Shown here in pieces: positions 27,895 through 37,298 of a stretch of 64,000 nt of DNA. Origin of the DNA: Novosphingobium acidiphilum DSM 19966 (lineage in GTDB: Bacteria > Pseudomonadota > Alphaproteobacteria > Sphingomonadales > Sphingomonadaceae); the NCBI RefSeq assembly GCF_000429005.1, contig NZ_AUBA01000005.1:124001-188000 (forward strand), in the 5' to 3' direction. How positions within the stretch are numbered: position 1 is the first letter of the stretch; the number at the start of each line of letters is the position of its first letter. A program made the position numbers and the translations under genes. The notes under the pieces were generated by a model. That model was not told the origin of the DNA. It was given only the letters and a program-made list of their open reading frames with translations, and made no database searches.

Positions 27895-29420
27895 CACAGA
27901 CCACCGGCGCCGGTGCCCCCGACAATGCAGGCCCGGCGCTGGTGGCGCTGGGGCTGGATCGGCCCGCGCTCGTGTGGCGCCGGCTGATCGTCGATACCGA
28001 AACCCCGGTCGGCGCCGCGCTCAAGCTGATGCGCGAAGGCCGGGGCGATTTCCTGCTTGAATCGGTCCAGGGTGGCGAAGTGCGCGGGCGTTACAGCCTG
28101 CTGGGCCTCGCGCCCGATCTGGTGTTTCGCGCGCGCGGCAAACGGGCGGAAATCAACCGCGCCTGGTCCACCGATGCCAATGCATTTGCCCCGCTGCCCG
28201 GCAACAGCCTGGACGAACTGCGCGCGCTGGTCGACCAGTGCCGGATCGATGTGCCTGCCGGCCTGCCCCCGGTTCTGGCCTGTCTGGTCGGCTATTTCGG
28301 CTATGAAACCATCGGCCTGGTCGAAAAACTGCCGCGCGCGCCCGACAGCGATCTCGACCTGCCCGACATGCTGTTTGTCCGACCGACGGTGCTGCTGGTG
28401 TTTGACCGGCTGAGCGATGAACTGTTTGCCGTCGCCCCGATCTGGGCCTCGGCACTTGCACCCGAACGCGCGATCGCCGCCGCGGCCGACCGGATCGACG
28501 CAGCGCTGGCCGGACTGCGCGGTGCTATGCCGGCAGAACCGCGCCTGCGCGATGCGATCGATCCGGTGCGCACACCGGTCATGCCGCCCGAACGCTATGC
28601 CGACATGGTCAGGGCGGCAAAGGACTACATCTTTGCCGGCGACATCTTCCAGGTGGTGCTGGCGCAACGGTTCACCGCGCCGTTTCCCCTGCCCGCCTCG
28701 GCCCTGTACCGATCGTTGCGGCGGATCAATCCTTCGCCGTTTCTCTATTTCCTCGACATGCCCGGTTTTGCGCTGATCGGTTCAAGCCCGGAAATCCTGG
28801 TGCGTATCCGCGACGGCGAAGTGACCATCCGGCCGATTGCGGGCACGCGCCCGCGTGGGCGCAACGCCGCCGAAGACCGCGCCAACGAATTGAGTTTGCT
28901 GGCCGATCCCAAGGAACGCGCCGAACACCTGATGCTGCTCGACCTGGGCCGCAACGATGTCGGCCGCGTGGCGCAGGCGGGCACCGTGCGCGTGACCGAA
29001 AGCTATACTGTCGAACGCTACAGCCATGTCATGCATATCGTGTCGAACGTGGTCGGACGGCTCGATACCGAACGTGCAACCTCGGTCGATGCATTGTTTG
29101 CGGGCTTTCCCGCCGGGACGGTCAGCGGCGCGCCCAAAGTGCGCGCGTGCGAGATCATTGCCGAGCTGGAGCCCGAAACCCGCGGCGCCTATGCCGGCGG
29201 GGTCGGGTATTTCGCTCCCGATGGCTCGGTCGATTCGTGCATCGTGCTGCGCACCGCGGTGCTCAAGGACGGGGTGATGCATGTCCAGGCGGGCGCGGGC
29301 ATCGTTGCCGACAGCGACCCGGTTTACGAACACCGCGAATGCGAGGCCAAATCGGGCGCGCTGTTTGCCGCTGCGCGCGAAGCGATCCGGGTGGCCAGCG
29401 ACACAAAGTTCGGGCAGTAG
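27891..29420 (+). CDS. trpE: Anthranilate synthase component I
   Basis: This is a 509-residue enzyme that makes anthranilate from chorismate, using ammonia from TrpG. The N-terminal tryptophan-binding motif FLLESVQGG (about 52-60) means it is likely feedback-inhibited. The chorismate-binding domain has FQVVLAQRF, PFLYFLDMPGFALIGSSPE, IAGTRPRGR, and the C-terminal AGAGIVADSDPVYEHRECE. The start is the GTG at 27891, in a GTGA overlap with ppiD. It is the first gene of trpEGDC. No leader peptide or attenuator is visible ahead of it because ppiD reads straight into it. Confidence 0.96.
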   Translation: MTQTTGAGAPDNAGPALVALGLDRPALVWRRLIVDTETPVGAALKLMREGRGDFLLESVQGGEVRGRYSLLGLAPDLVFRARGKRAEINRAWSTDANAFAPLPGNSLDELRALVDQCRIDVPAGLPPVLACLVGYFGYETIGLVEKLPRAPDSDLDLPDMLFVRPTVLLVFDRLSDELFAVAPIWASALAPERAIAAAADRIDAALAGLRGAMPAEPRLRDAIDPVRTPVMPPERYADMVRAAKDYIFAGDIFQVVLAQRFTAPFPLPASALYRSLRRINPSPFLYFLDMPGFALIGSSPEILVRIRDGEVTIRPIAGTRPRGRNAAEDRANELSLLADPKERAEHLMLLDLGRNDVGRVAQAGTVRVTESYTVERYSHVMHIVSNVVGRLDTERATSVDALFAGFPAGTVSGAPKVRACEIIAELEPETRGAYAGGVGYFAPDGSVDSCIVLRTAVLKDGVMHVQAGAGIVADSDPVYEHRECEAKSGALFAAAREAIRVASDTKFGQ

Positions 29421-29429
29421 GGCCGCATC

Positions 29430-30017
29430 ATGATACTGGTTATCGACAACTACGACAGCTTTACGTGGAATCTGGTCCATTACCTGATGGAACTGGGCGC
29501 CAAGGTCGAGGTGGTGCGCAACGACGCGCTGTCGGCCGCGCAGGCCATTGCCTCGGGCGCGCAAGGGTTCCTGATTTCGCCGGGTCCATGCACCCCCAAC
29601 GAGGCGGGGATCAGCCTCGATCTGGTTGGCGCGGCAGCCGATGCGGGTTTGCCGCTGCTGGGGGTGTGCCTGGGCCACCAATCGATCGGGCAGTATTTTG
29701 GCGGCACGGTCGAACGCGGGGGGCTGATGCACGGCAAGACCAGCCCGGTCACGCACGATGGCACCGGCATGTTTGCAGGCGTACCCTCGCCTTTTGTTGC
29801 CACCCGCTATCACTCGCTGATCGTCAACGACATTCCCGACATGCTGGTGGTCAATGCCCGTTCGGATGACGGGCACGTCATGGGGTTTCGCCATGGGTCG
29901 AAACCGATCCACGGGGTGCAGTTCCACCCTGAATCGATCGCCACCGAACATGGCCATGCGATGATCGCCAATTTTCTGCGTATCTGCGGGGTCAACCCGC
30001 GCGATATGGCAGCATGA
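29430..30017 (+). CDS. trpG: Anthranilate synthase component II (glutamine amidotransferase)
   Basis: This is a 195-residue class I amidotransferase that supplies ammonia to TrpE. The catalytic triad is Cys80 (GVCLGHQSIG), His166 and Glu168 (GVQFHPESI). The oxyanion loop SPGPCTPNEAG follows the N-terminal MILVIDNYDSFTWNLVHYL. It starts 9 bases after trpE. The end overlaps trpD by 4 bases. A separate pabA was not seen, so it could also serve folate synthesis, which is an inference. Confidence 0.96.
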   Translation: MILVIDNYDSFTWNLVHYLMELGAKVEVVRNDALSAAQAIASGAQGFLISPGPCTPNEAGISLDLVGAAADAGLPLLGVCLGHQSIGQYFGGTVERGGLMHGKTSPVTHDGTGMFAGVPSPFVATRYHSLIVNDIPDMLVVNARSDDGHVMGFRHGSKPIHGVQFHPESIATEHGHAMIANFLRICGVNPRDMAA

Positions 30018-31012
30018 CCTCGCTGCCTGCGATCGGCGAACATGCGCTGAACGAAGCCGAGGCCGAACAGGCGTTCGGCGCCATTCTGGATGGTCACGCC
30101 GATGACGCGGCGATTGCCCAGTTCCTGATTGCGCTGTCCGACCGGGGCGAAACCGCAGCGGAAATTGCAGGCGCCGCCCGCGCAATGCGCGCACGCATGA
30201 TCGCGATCACCGCACCGGCCGGTGCCATCGATGTCTGCGGCACCGGTGGCGACGGGCACCACACGCTCAATGTCTCGACCGCGGTCAGCCTGGTCGTCGC
30301 GGCCTGCGGCGTGCCGGTGGCCAAGCACGGCAACCGCGCCGCCAGTTCCAAAGCGGGCGCGGCCGACACGCTGGAGGCGTTGGGGCTTAACCTGGATCGC
30401 GCAGCCGATACTGCCGAGGAAACACTGCACGACCTGGGCATCGCATTCCTGTTTGCCGCGCGCCACCACCCCGCCATGGGCCGCATCATGCCGATCCGCC
30501 GCGCCATCGGCCGCCGCACGATTTTCAATCTGATGGGCCCGCTGGCCAATCCGGCGGGCGTGACGCGGCAGCTCGTGGGGATTGCCCGGCCCGATTATGT
30601 GCCGATCTATGGCGAAGCGCTGCGCCGGCTTGGCACCACGCGCGCCTTTGTCGTTTCAGGCGATGAGGGTCTGGACGAACTGAGCCTGGCCGGCGGCAAT
30701 GCCATCGCCGATGTGGCCGGCACCACCGTCGTGATGCAGCGCATCGCGCCGCAGGATGCGGGGCTGACCCCTGCCCCGGTTGACGCATTGCGCGGCGGCG
30801 TTGCTGCGCATAACGCCGGCGCACTGCGGCGCCTGCTGCTGGGCGAACGCGGCCCCTATCGCGATGCGGTGCTGTTCAATGCTGCCGCTGCCCTGATGAT
30901 TGCAGGCGAAGCAACCGACTGGCACCACGGTGTCGAAGACGCCGCCGAGGCGATTGACAAGGGCCTGGCCAAGGCACTGCTCGATTGCTGGATCGCGGCA
31001 CTGGCTGGATAG
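30014..31012 (+). CDS. trpD: Anthranilate phosphoribosyltransferase
   Basis: This is a 332-residue enzyme that joins anthranilate and PRPP. The PRPP-binding loops CGTGGDGHHTLNVSTA and KHGNRAASSKAGAADTLEALG are intact, as are the MGRIMPIRRAIGRRTIFNLMGPLANPA-type substrate regions. The ATG at 30014 overlaps the trpG stop in ATGA. The length is normal. Confidence 0.97.
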   Translation: MTSLPAIGEHALNEAEAEQAFGAILDGHADDAAIAQFLIALSDRGETAAEIAGAARAMRARMIAITAPAGAIDVCGTGGDGHHTLNVSTAVSLVVAACGVPVAKHGNRAASSKAGAADTLEALGLNLDRAADTAEETLHDLGIAFLFAARHHPAMGRIMPIRRAIGRRTIFNLMGPLANPAGVTRQLVGIARPDYVPIYGEALRRLGTTRAFVVSGDEGLDELSLAGGNAIADVAGTTVVMQRIAPQDAGLTPAPVDALRGGVAAHNAGALRRLLLGERGPYRDAVLFNAAAALMIAGEATDWHHGVEDAAEAIDKGLAKALLDCWIAALAG

Positions 31013-31014
31013 AG

Positions 31015-31803
31015 ATGACCGACAAGCTTGCCGAAATCTGCGCCACCAAGCGTGACGAAGTTGCCGCCCGCAAAGCCGTGACCAGCCTGTCCGACCTGGC
31101 GGCACTGGCCCGCGACCAGACGGCGCCGCGCGGGTTTGAGGCGGCTTTGCGCGCAAAGGCCGCCACCGGCTTTGCCCTGATCGCCGAAATCAAGAAAGCC
31201 AGTCCGTCGAAGGGCTTGATCCGCGCCGACTTTCAGCCCGCCGATCATGCCCGCGCCTACCAGGCCGGCGGCGCTGCCTGCCTGTCGGTGCTGACCGACG
31301 CGCCCTATTTCCAGGGCCACGAGGATTACCTGATCGCCGCGCGCGCGGCCTGCGACCTGCCGGTGATCCGCAAGGATTTCATGATCGATCCCTGGCAATG
31401 CGCCGAGGCGCGCGCAATCGGCGCCGATGCCATCCTGATTATCGTCGCCGCGCTGGACGACGCGCAGATGGCCGAAATCGAAGCTGCCGCGCGCGAACAG
31501 GCCATGGACGTGCTGGTCGAAGTGCACGACGAAGCCGAAATGGAGCGCGCGCATCGCCTGCATTCGCGGCTGATCGGGATCAACAACCGCGATCTCAAAC
31601 GGTTTGTCACCGATCTTGGCGTAACCGAACGCCTGGCACCATTGGCGCCTGCCGGCACATTGCTGGTCGGCGAAAGCGGCATCAACACGCATGCCGATTG
31701 CCTGCGCCTGGCCGCCTGCGGCGCGCGCACGTTCCTGGTGGGCGAAAGCCTGATGCGCGAGGCCGATGTGGCCGGCGCGACGCGGCGGCTGCTGCTTGCA
31801 TGA
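31015..31803 (+). CDS. trpC: Indole-3-glycerol phosphate synthase
   Basis: This is a 262-residue TIM-barrel enzyme that closes the indole ring. Motifs are AEIKKASPSKGLIRADF (about 55-71), LSVLTDAPYFQGHEDYL, CDLPVIRKDFMIDPWQ, and the C-terminal VGESGINTHAD and FLVGESLMR. It starts two bases after the trpD stop, at 31015 (MTDKLAEICA). The end overlaps the racemase start. TrpF, TrpA and TrpB are not in the window. Confidence 0.97.
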   Translation: MTDKLAEICATKRDEVAARKAVTSLSDLAALARDQTAPRGFEAALRAKAATGFALIAEIKKASPSKGLIRADFQPADHARAYQAGGAACLSVLTDAPYFQGHEDYLIAARAACDLPVIRKDFMIDPWQCAEARAIGADAILIIVAALDDAQMAEIEAAAREQAMDVLVEVHDEAEMERAHRLHSRLIGINNRDLKRFVTDLGVTERLAPLAPAGTLLVGESGINTHADCLRLAACGARTFLVGESLMREADVAGATRRLLLA

Positions 31804-32492
31804 AAACACTCGGACTGATCGGCGGCACCAGCTGGGAAAGCTCAGCCGAGTATTATCGCCTGATCAACCAGGGCGTGCGCGCTGTGCTGGGCCCGACGCA
31901 TTCGGCGCAAATGGTGCTGTGGTCGTTCAACTTTGCCGAATTCGAGGCGATGCAGCGCGCGGGCGACTGGGCAACGCAGACCGCGCGGATGATCGAGGCC
32001 GCGCACCGGCTGGAACGGGCAGGCGCACACGTGCTGCTGATCTGTTCGAATACGATGCACCGCTGTGCCGATGCGATCGAGGCGGCCTGCACCATACCCC
32101 TGATCCACATCATGGACCCGGCGGGCGAAGCCATTCGTGCAGCGGGCCTGACCAAAGTCGGCCTGATCGGCACGCGGTTCACCATGGAACAGGATTTCTG
32201 CCGTCAACGTCTTGCCGATCGCCATGGCATCGAAGTGATCATCCCTGAAGAAGACGATCGCGCCGTGGTCCACCGCGCGATCTACGAAGAACTGATCGCG
32301 GGCCGCATCGTCGACGCTTCGCGCATCGCGTATCGCGGCGTGATCGCGCGGCTGGCCCAAAACGGCGCCCAAGCCATTGTGCTGGGCTGCACCGAAATCA
32401 TGCTGCTGATCGGCGCACAAGACAGCCCCGTGCCGCTGTTTGACACGACCGCCTTGCATGCCCAGGCCGGCGTTGCAGCGGCGCTTGGTTGA
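31800..32492 (+). CDS. Aspartate/glutamate racemase family protein (YgeA-like)
   Basis: This is a 230-residue cofactor-independent racemase of the Asp/Glu/hydantoin racemase family. It starts MKTLGLIGGTSWESSAEYYR. The two catalytic cysteines are in LLICSNTMHRCAD (about Cys82) and VLGCTEIMLLI (about Cys196). The family members closest in pattern accept a broad range of L- and D-amino acids. The ATG overlaps the trpC stop (ATGA), so it is translated as part of the trp operon. This placement between trpC and moaC is unusual. Whether it has any role in tryptophan or D-amino-acid metabolism is unknown. Confidence 0.88.
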   Translation: MKTLGLIGGTSWESSAEYYRLINQGVRAVLGPTHSAQMVLWSFNFAEFEAMQRAGDWATQTARMIEAAHRLERAGAHVLLICSNTMHRCADAIEAACTIPLIHIMDPAGEAIRAAGLTKVGLIGTRFTMEQDFCRQRLADRHGIEVIIPEEDDRAVVHRAIYEELIAGRIVDASRIAYRGVIARLAQNGAQAIVLGCTEIMLLIGAQDSPVPLFDTTALHAQAGVAAALG

Positions 32493-32537
32493 CGCGCCCC
32501 CTGTGCAACCGCGTCGCAGTCTGGCAATGATCCGGGC

Positions 32538-33017
32538 ATGAGCGAGTTGACCCATCTTGATGACAAGGGCCAGGCACGGATGGTCGACGTCGGCGGCAAA
32601 GCCGAAACGCACCGCGTTGCCATTGCCAGCGGACGCATCCGCATGAACCCCGCTGCACGCGCCGCGATCGCCAGCGGCACCGTGCCAAAGGGCGATGTAT
32701 TGGCCACCGCGCGGATCGCCGGGATCATGGCGGCCAAACGCACCGGCGAACTGATCCCGCTGTGCCATCCGCTCGGGCTGGAATCGGTTTCGGTCGATTT
32801 TGCCTTGCAAGACGACGGCCTGACCGCCACCGCCACGGCATCTCTGACAGGACGCACCGGCGTCGAGATGGAGGCGATGACCGCCGTTTCGATCGCGCTG
32901 TTGACAATCTATGACATGGCCAAGGCAATCGACAAGGGCATGGTGATCGAGACCGTGCACCTGATCGAAAAGCGCGGCGGCAAATCGGGCACCTGGCGGG
33001 TGAGCAACCCGGCATGA
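32538..33017 (+). CDS. moaC: Cyclic pyranopterin monophosphate synthase
   Basis: This is a 159-residue enzyme of the first step of molybdenum-cofactor synthesis, acting with MoaA. Family blocks are LTHLDDKGQARMVDVGGKAETHR, KGDVLATARIAGIMAAKRT, LIPLCHPLGLESV, and TGVEMEAMTAVSIALLTIYDM near the C-terminal KGMVIETVHLIEKRGGKSG. It starts 45 bases after the racemase stop. The end overlaps moeA (ATGA). Confidence 0.97.
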   Translation: MSELTHLDDKGQARMVDVGGKAETHRVAIASGRIRMNPAARAAIASGTVPKGDVLATARIAGIMAAKRTGELIPLCHPLGLESVSVDFALQDDGLTATATASLTGRTGVEMEAMTAVSIALLTIYDMAKAIDKGMVIETVHLIEKRGGKSGTWRVSNPA

Positions 33018-34216
33018 GCCATCGCCCGGCGCCGCTGCCGCTGGCCGAAGCGCAGTCGCGCCTGCTGGCGTTTGCCCCCGATCTGCCGATAGAATGGCGC
33101 GAAGCGGGGCAATGCGCGGGATATTATCTGGCCGAGCCTGTCACCGCACGGCGCGATCAGCCCGCAGCACCGCTGTCGGCGATGGACGGCTTTGCCCTGC
33201 GTGCCGCCGATTTGCCCGGCCCTTGGGACGTGATCGGCGAAAGCGCAGCGGGCCATCCGTTCACAGGCAGCGTGGCCACGGGCCAGGCCATCCGCATCAG
33301 CACCGGCGCAATGGTTCCGCCGGGGGCCGACATGGTGCTGATCAAGGAAGACAGCGCGGTCGACGGCAAGACCCTGCTGCTGACCGGCACCCCGCCGCAA
33401 CCGACCGGACGGCATATTCGCCCACAGGCGATGGATTTTGGCGCAGGCTCGGTCATTCTGCCCGCAGGCTGGCGGATCGATGCCGCCGCAATCGGCCTGA
33501 CCATTGCCGCCGGCCACGCGCATTTGCCCGTGCGGCGCGCGGTCCGTCTGGCCGTGATCGACGGCGGCGACGAACTGGCCCTTGCAGGCACCCTGCCCGA
33601 ACAGCACCAGATCCCCGCCAGCAACGGACCGATGCTAGCCGCGATCGCGCAGCGCCTGCCGGTTCAGGCAACGCGCATCGGCCCGGTTCCCGACCGCCTT
33701 GATGCGCTGATCAGCGCGTTTGCAGCCGCCGCCGATGCCGATGTGATCGTCACCAGCGGCGGGGCTTCGGTCGGCGATCATGATCTGATGCGGCCCGCGC
33801 TTGCCGCCATCGGCGCGCAGCTTGAATTCTGGCGCGTCGGGATAAAGCCGGGCAAGCCGCTGCTTGTGGCACGCCGCGGTCACCAGATCATTGTGGGACT
33901 GCCTGGCAATCCCGCCTCTGCCTGGGTGACGGCGTTTCTGTTCCTGCTGCCGCTGCTGCGCGCAACCCTGGGCGCAGGACACGCCCTGCCCCGCACGATC
34001 CACGTGCCGCTGGCAACGCCGATGGGCAAAGGCGGCAGCCGCATGGAATTCCTGCGCGCGCGCTGGGACGGAGCAAGTGTCGCACTCGATCCGTTGCAGG
34101 ATTCAGGCGCGCTGTCCCCGCTTGCGCGCGCCAATGCGCTGGTGGTGCGCGAACCCGGCGCCGCACCCGCACCGGTCGGCACCCCGGTTCCGGTTTATCT
34201 GACCGAATTGGATTGA
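33014..34216 (+). CDS. moeA: Molybdopterin molybdenumtransferase
   Basis: This is a 400-residue enzyme that inserts molybdate into adenylated molybdopterin. The order is the MoeA N-terminal domains (SAMDGFALRAADL, RISTGAMVPPGADMVLIKED), then the MPT-binding domain (VIVTSGGASVGDHD, FWRVGIKPGKPLLVARRG, VGLPGNPASAWVTAFLFL) and the C-terminal beta domain. The start overlaps the moaC stop. It ends 112 bases before lexA. Confidence 0.96.
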   Translation: MSHRPAPLPLAEAQSRLLAFAPDLPIEWREAGQCAGYYLAEPVTARRDQPAAPLSAMDGFALRAADLPGPWDVIGESAAGHPFTGSVATGQAIRISTGAMVPPGADMVLIKEDSAVDGKTLLLTGTPPQPTGRHIRPQAMDFGAGSVILPAGWRIDAAAIGLTIAAGHAHLPVRRAVRLAVIDGGDELALAGTLPEQHQIPASNGPMLAAIAQRLPVQATRIGPVPDRLDALISAFAAAADADVIVTSGGASVGDHDLMRPALAAIGAQLEFWRVGIKPGKPLLVARRGHQIIVGLPGNPASAWVTAFLFLLPLLRATLGAGHALPRTIHVPLATPMGKGGSRMEFLRARWDGASVALDPLQDSGALSPLARANALVVREPGAAPAPVGTPVPVYLTELD

Positions 34217-34273
34217 TTGCCTGACACCGCAAATGGCGGAAATGCTTGACGTGTTCGCTTTGGTTGCCTAATC

Positions 34274-34288
34274 GTTCCTCATTCGTTC
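34274..34288 (+). promoter_or_regulatory. LexA (SOS) box of the lexA gene
   Basis: GTTC (34274-34277), seven bases, then GTTC (34285-34288) is the exact direct-repeat operator used by alphaproteobacterial LexA. It lies 41 bases before the lexA start. It is also just downstream of a likely -35 (TTGACG, 34246-34251) with 17 bases to TAATCG (34269-34274), so LexA bound there would block its own promoter. A second imperfect site, GTTC at 34253 followed after seven bases by TTGC, is present upstream. Confidence 0.88.
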
Positions 34289-34328
34289 ACGAACTGCACC
34301 GGCGGTTTTTTATGTGGGAGATCGGGTG

Positions 34329-35018
34329 ATGCTGACGCGCAAGCAGCACGAGCTGTTGACCTTCATCCAGAATCGACTGGAAGAGTCGGGAATATCGCCC
34401 TCGTTCGAGGAAATGAAGGAAGCGCTCGACCTCAAGTCGAAGTCGGGCGTGCACCGCCTGATTTCCGCATTGGAAGAACGCGGCTTTATCCGCCGCCTGG
34501 CCAACCGCGCCCGCGCGCTCGAAGTGATCCGCGAACCCGACACCGCCAGCCCGCGCACCGCCGCGCGCGCCGCCGCACCGGTTGCGTCGGCCCCCCCCGC
34601 ACCGGTGCGCGCGGTCACCCCGCCGCCTGCCAATGACGTGATCGAAATCCCGCTTCATGGCAGGATCGCGGCAGGCGCCCCGATCGAAGCGATGGAGGTG
34701 GGCACGATGCTGCCTGTGCCGGCAGCGCTGCTCGACCCCGGCGAACACTATGCGCTGGAAGTATCGGGTGATTCGATGGTCGATGCGGGCATTTTCGATG
34801 GCGATCTTGCGCTGATCCGCCGCACCGACGTGGCACGCGATGGCGAAATCGTGGTGGCGCTGGTGCGCGGCGAGGAAGCCACGCTGAAATACTTGCGCCG
34901 CGAAAAGGGCATGGTCCGCCTCGACCCGGCCAATGCCGCGTATGACCCGCAATTCTATACCGCCAGCGAAGTGCAGGTGCAGGGCAAACTGGCGGGCCTG
35001 CTGCGGCGCTATCATTAG
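34329..35018 (+). CDS. lexA: LexA repressor (SOS response)
   Basis: This is a 229-residue repressor that cleaves itself when RecA filaments form. The N-terminal winged helix (about 1-65; LTRKQHELLTFIQ, FEEMKEALDLKSKSGVHRLI) binds DNA. An Ala/Pro-rich linker (about 72-105) is followed by the cleavage site Ala115-Gly116 in GRIAAGAP. The Ser149 (SGDSMVDAG) and Lys187 (EATLKYL) dyad is intact. The ATG at 34329 has GGGAG 8 bases upstream. A GTG at 34314 is a weaker alternative. It is autoregulated through the box above. Its end faces comEC, 50 bases away. Confidence 0.97.
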   Translation: MLTRKQHELLTFIQNRLEESGISPSFEEMKEALDLKSKSGVHRLISALEERGFIRRLANRARALEVIREPDTASPRTAARAAAPVASAPPAPVRAVTPPPANDVIEIPLHGRIAAGAPIEAMEVGTMLPVPAALLDPGEHYALEVSGDSMVDAGIFDGDLALIRRTDVARDGEIVVALVRGEEATLKYLRREKGMVRLDPANAAYDPQFYTASEVQVQGKLAGLLRRYH

Positions 35019-35068
35019 GGTCAGCCCCCCAAGCCCTGCCGCGCGTCGCTTCCCGACGAGGGAACGGA

Positions 35069-37270
35069 TTATCGATGGGCATTCCAGGGGTGGCTGCCGC
35101 TGGTCTGGGCGACGGTCGTGACCATCCCGGTCCCAAGATCAATCGCCATGCCCCCGGATCGCGCCAGCACCGTGCCGTCAACCAGCATCCGCCGAGGTTT
35201 GCACACCGGCGCCAACACGCGATCCGCGATGACGATATCGCTTTGCGCGCAGGCCTGCGCCAGGCCATCGTCGTTCAGACGACGGCGGCTGCGGCCGATC
35301 AGCAGCACCGTGCGCTGCGCCGCGCGATCAAGCGCCAGCGCGCAGAAATCGTGATTGCAGCGCGCACCGGGCCAGTCTTCTACCGCAATCGCGGCACCCG
35401 ACATGCCCGCCATTTCCAGCAGGGTATCGCGTGCAAAGCGCCCTTGCCCCGGGCTCAGCACCACCAGATCTGGGCCAAGCCCGGTGATCCCGACATGACG
35501 ACCATCGCCCGCAATCAGGATATCGGGGGTGCGGATCGTGGCCCACAGGCACAGCGCCAGCAGCATCGGGACCAGCCCCCAGCCACGCACCCATCCCCGC
35601 CATAGCGCCAGCCACAACGCGCCGGCCAGCCACAGGCCATAGACCCACCCGGGCATCGCGGGCAGCGTCGTGACCGCGCCGGGCAGCGTGGCGGTGGCAT
35701 GGGCAATCCACAGCACCGCGTCGAGCGAGCGCCCTGTCACCCACCAGGCCGGCGCACCCAGTCCCACACGGTCAAGCACCAGCGCCAGCGCCAAGGACGG
35801 CATCGACACCAGCGTGACCAGCGGGATCGCCAGCAGATTGGCAACCGCGCCATACAGTCCGGCACGATGAAAATGGAACAGTGCCACCGGCAACAGCGCA
35901 AACCCGATGACCACCCCGCCTGTCAGCAGCATGGCCGCATGGCGCAGCACCCGCATCGGCCATTGCTCGTCGCGCCGCGCCACAAAGCGCCGCACCCATG
36001 CCGCATCATGCAGCGCGATCACCGCGACCACCGCGCCAAAGCTCATCTGGAACGCCGGCCCTGCCACCGCCTCGGGCCAGAACACCATGACAAACAGGGC
36101 CGCCACCGCCAGCAGGCGCATCGATAGCGGATCGCGCCCCAGCGCCAGCGCGCCCAACATCAGCACCGCGCCCGCGGCCGCACGCATCGTCGGCACTTGC
36201 GATCCGGTTATCAGGCAATAGGCCAGGCCCGCGGTGGCCCCGCACACCGCCGCCACCAGCGGCAACCGCACGCGCAACGCAATCCACCCCGCCAGGCCCA
36301 GACCCCTGAACACCAGCACATACGCCGCTGCGATCACCGCACTGACATGCAGCCCGCTGATCGACAGCAGATGGGCAAAACCCGCGTCGCGCATCGCATC
36401 GGCATCGCTGCGCGCAATTGCGCCGCGGTCGCCACTGGCCAAAGTGGCGGCAATTGCCCCCGCCGAGCCACCCAGGTGCGCCAGCACCTCGGCATGAAGC
36501 GCCTGCTGCGTGCCTCGCAACATCGCAGCCCTGGTGCCGGCGCGCTGCACGATGACCGGACCTTCAATCGATCCGGTTGCCCCCACGCCTTCGAACCACG
36601 CTGCAAATGCGAAATCGTGCGCGCCGGGCAGCATCGGCGGTGGCGGAGGCTCCAGGCGTGCCTTTGCCGTGATCGTTGCACCCGCCGCGATCCCGGGTCT
36701 GTCCAGCGGATCGGGCAGCATCACGCGGATCAGCATGGGACGATCCGCACCGGCAACGCGCGCGGCCAGCAACAACCGCACCCGCGCACCGGCGCCTTCG
36801 TCCTGACGATCGAGGATCGTGGCGCTGATCGGCGCGTATATCCGGGCGGGCAAAGGTGGTTTGCCGACCAACGCGGATTTGGTCCAGATCGTACCGCAGC
36901 CGGCCGCAAGCATCAGCGCCATGCCCATGATCGCGTGGCGCAGATGGTCGGCCACGCCCTCGCGCGCGACCAGCGGAGCGAACACCGCGGCCGCAGCGCA
37001 CAAGGTGATGAACCCGGCCCATTGCCATGGCCCCGGCAGCACGATCCACGCCGCAATTCCGGCGCCAAAGCCCACTGCCAGCCACGGCGCGCGCTCGAAC
37101 GGATGGGCACTCAGGAATTGTTCGATGGTGCGCTGCACACTGGACAAGCGCGCCAATCTGTCCCAATGCCCGCTGGTCATTTGGACCAGCCGATACGCGC
37201 GATTCCCGTCGCCTGCGGTCTGGAGCGAAGCCGACAGCGTGGAGGGTCGGGATTGCACCGGGTCTGCCAT
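35069..37270 (-). CDS. comEC: ComEC/Rec2-type competence channel protein
   Basis: This is a protein of about 733 residues with around ten membrane helices. It resembles the inner-membrane channel that takes up single-stranded DNA in natural transformation. The OB-fold-like N-terminal region precedes the core motif LLSISGLHVSAVIAAAYVL (about 320) and a Competence-domain run of helices. The C-terminal beta-lactamase-like part (DGRHVGITGLGPDLVVLSPG) lacks a clear zinc-binding HxHxDH motif, as is common in alphaproteobacteria. The start is uncertain. The ATG at 37270 lies 28 bases from the divergent gltX start, and the ATG at 37180 (MTSGHWDRLA) is a good alternative. No other competence gene is in the window. 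Confidence 0.87.
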   Translation of the reverse strand: MADPVQSRPSTLSASLQTAGDGNRAYRLVQMTSGHWDRLARLSSVQRTIEQFLSAHPFERAPWLAVGFGAGIAAWIVLPGPWQWAGFITLCAAAAVFAPLVAREGVADHLRHAIMGMALMLAAGCGTIWTKSALVGKPPLPARIYAPISATILDRQDEGAGARVRLLLAARVAGADRPMLIRVMLPDPLDRPGIAAGATITAKARLEPPPPPMLPGAHDFAFAAWFEGVGATGSIEGPVIVQRAGTRAAMLRGTQQALHAEVLAHLGGSAGAIAATLASGDRGAIARSDADAMRDAGFAHLLSISGLHVSAVIAAAYVLVFRGLGLAGWIALRVRLPLVAAVCGATAGLAYCLITGSQVPTMRAAAGAVLMLGALALGRDPLSMRLLAVAALFVMVFWPEAVAGPAFQMSFGAVVAVIALHDAAWVRRFVARRDEQWPMRVLRHAAMLLTGGVVIGFALLPVALFHFHRAGLYGAVANLLAIPLVTLVSMPSLALALVLDRVGLGAPAWWVTGRSLDAVLWIAHATATLPGAVTTLPAMPGWVYGLWLAGALWLALWRGWVRGWGLVPMLLALCLWATIRTPDILIAGDGRHVGITGLGPDLVVLSPGQGRFARDTLLEMAGMSGAAIAVEDWPGARCNHDFCALALDRAAQRTVLLIGRSRRRLNDDGLAQACAQSDIVIADRVLAPVCKPRRMLVDGTVLARSGGMAIDLGTGMVTTVAQTSGSHPWNAHR

Positions 37271-37298
37271 GGCGACGATGAAAAGGAATGCGCCAGGG

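Noticed and set aside
27891..31803. A transcription attenuator or leader peptide before trpE.
   Set aside because: trpE starts inside the ppiD stop, so there is no leader region. No tandem Trp codons are seen.
32493..32537. A molybdenum-cofactor riboswitch before moaC.
   Set aside because: The gap is only 45 bases, too short for that RNA.
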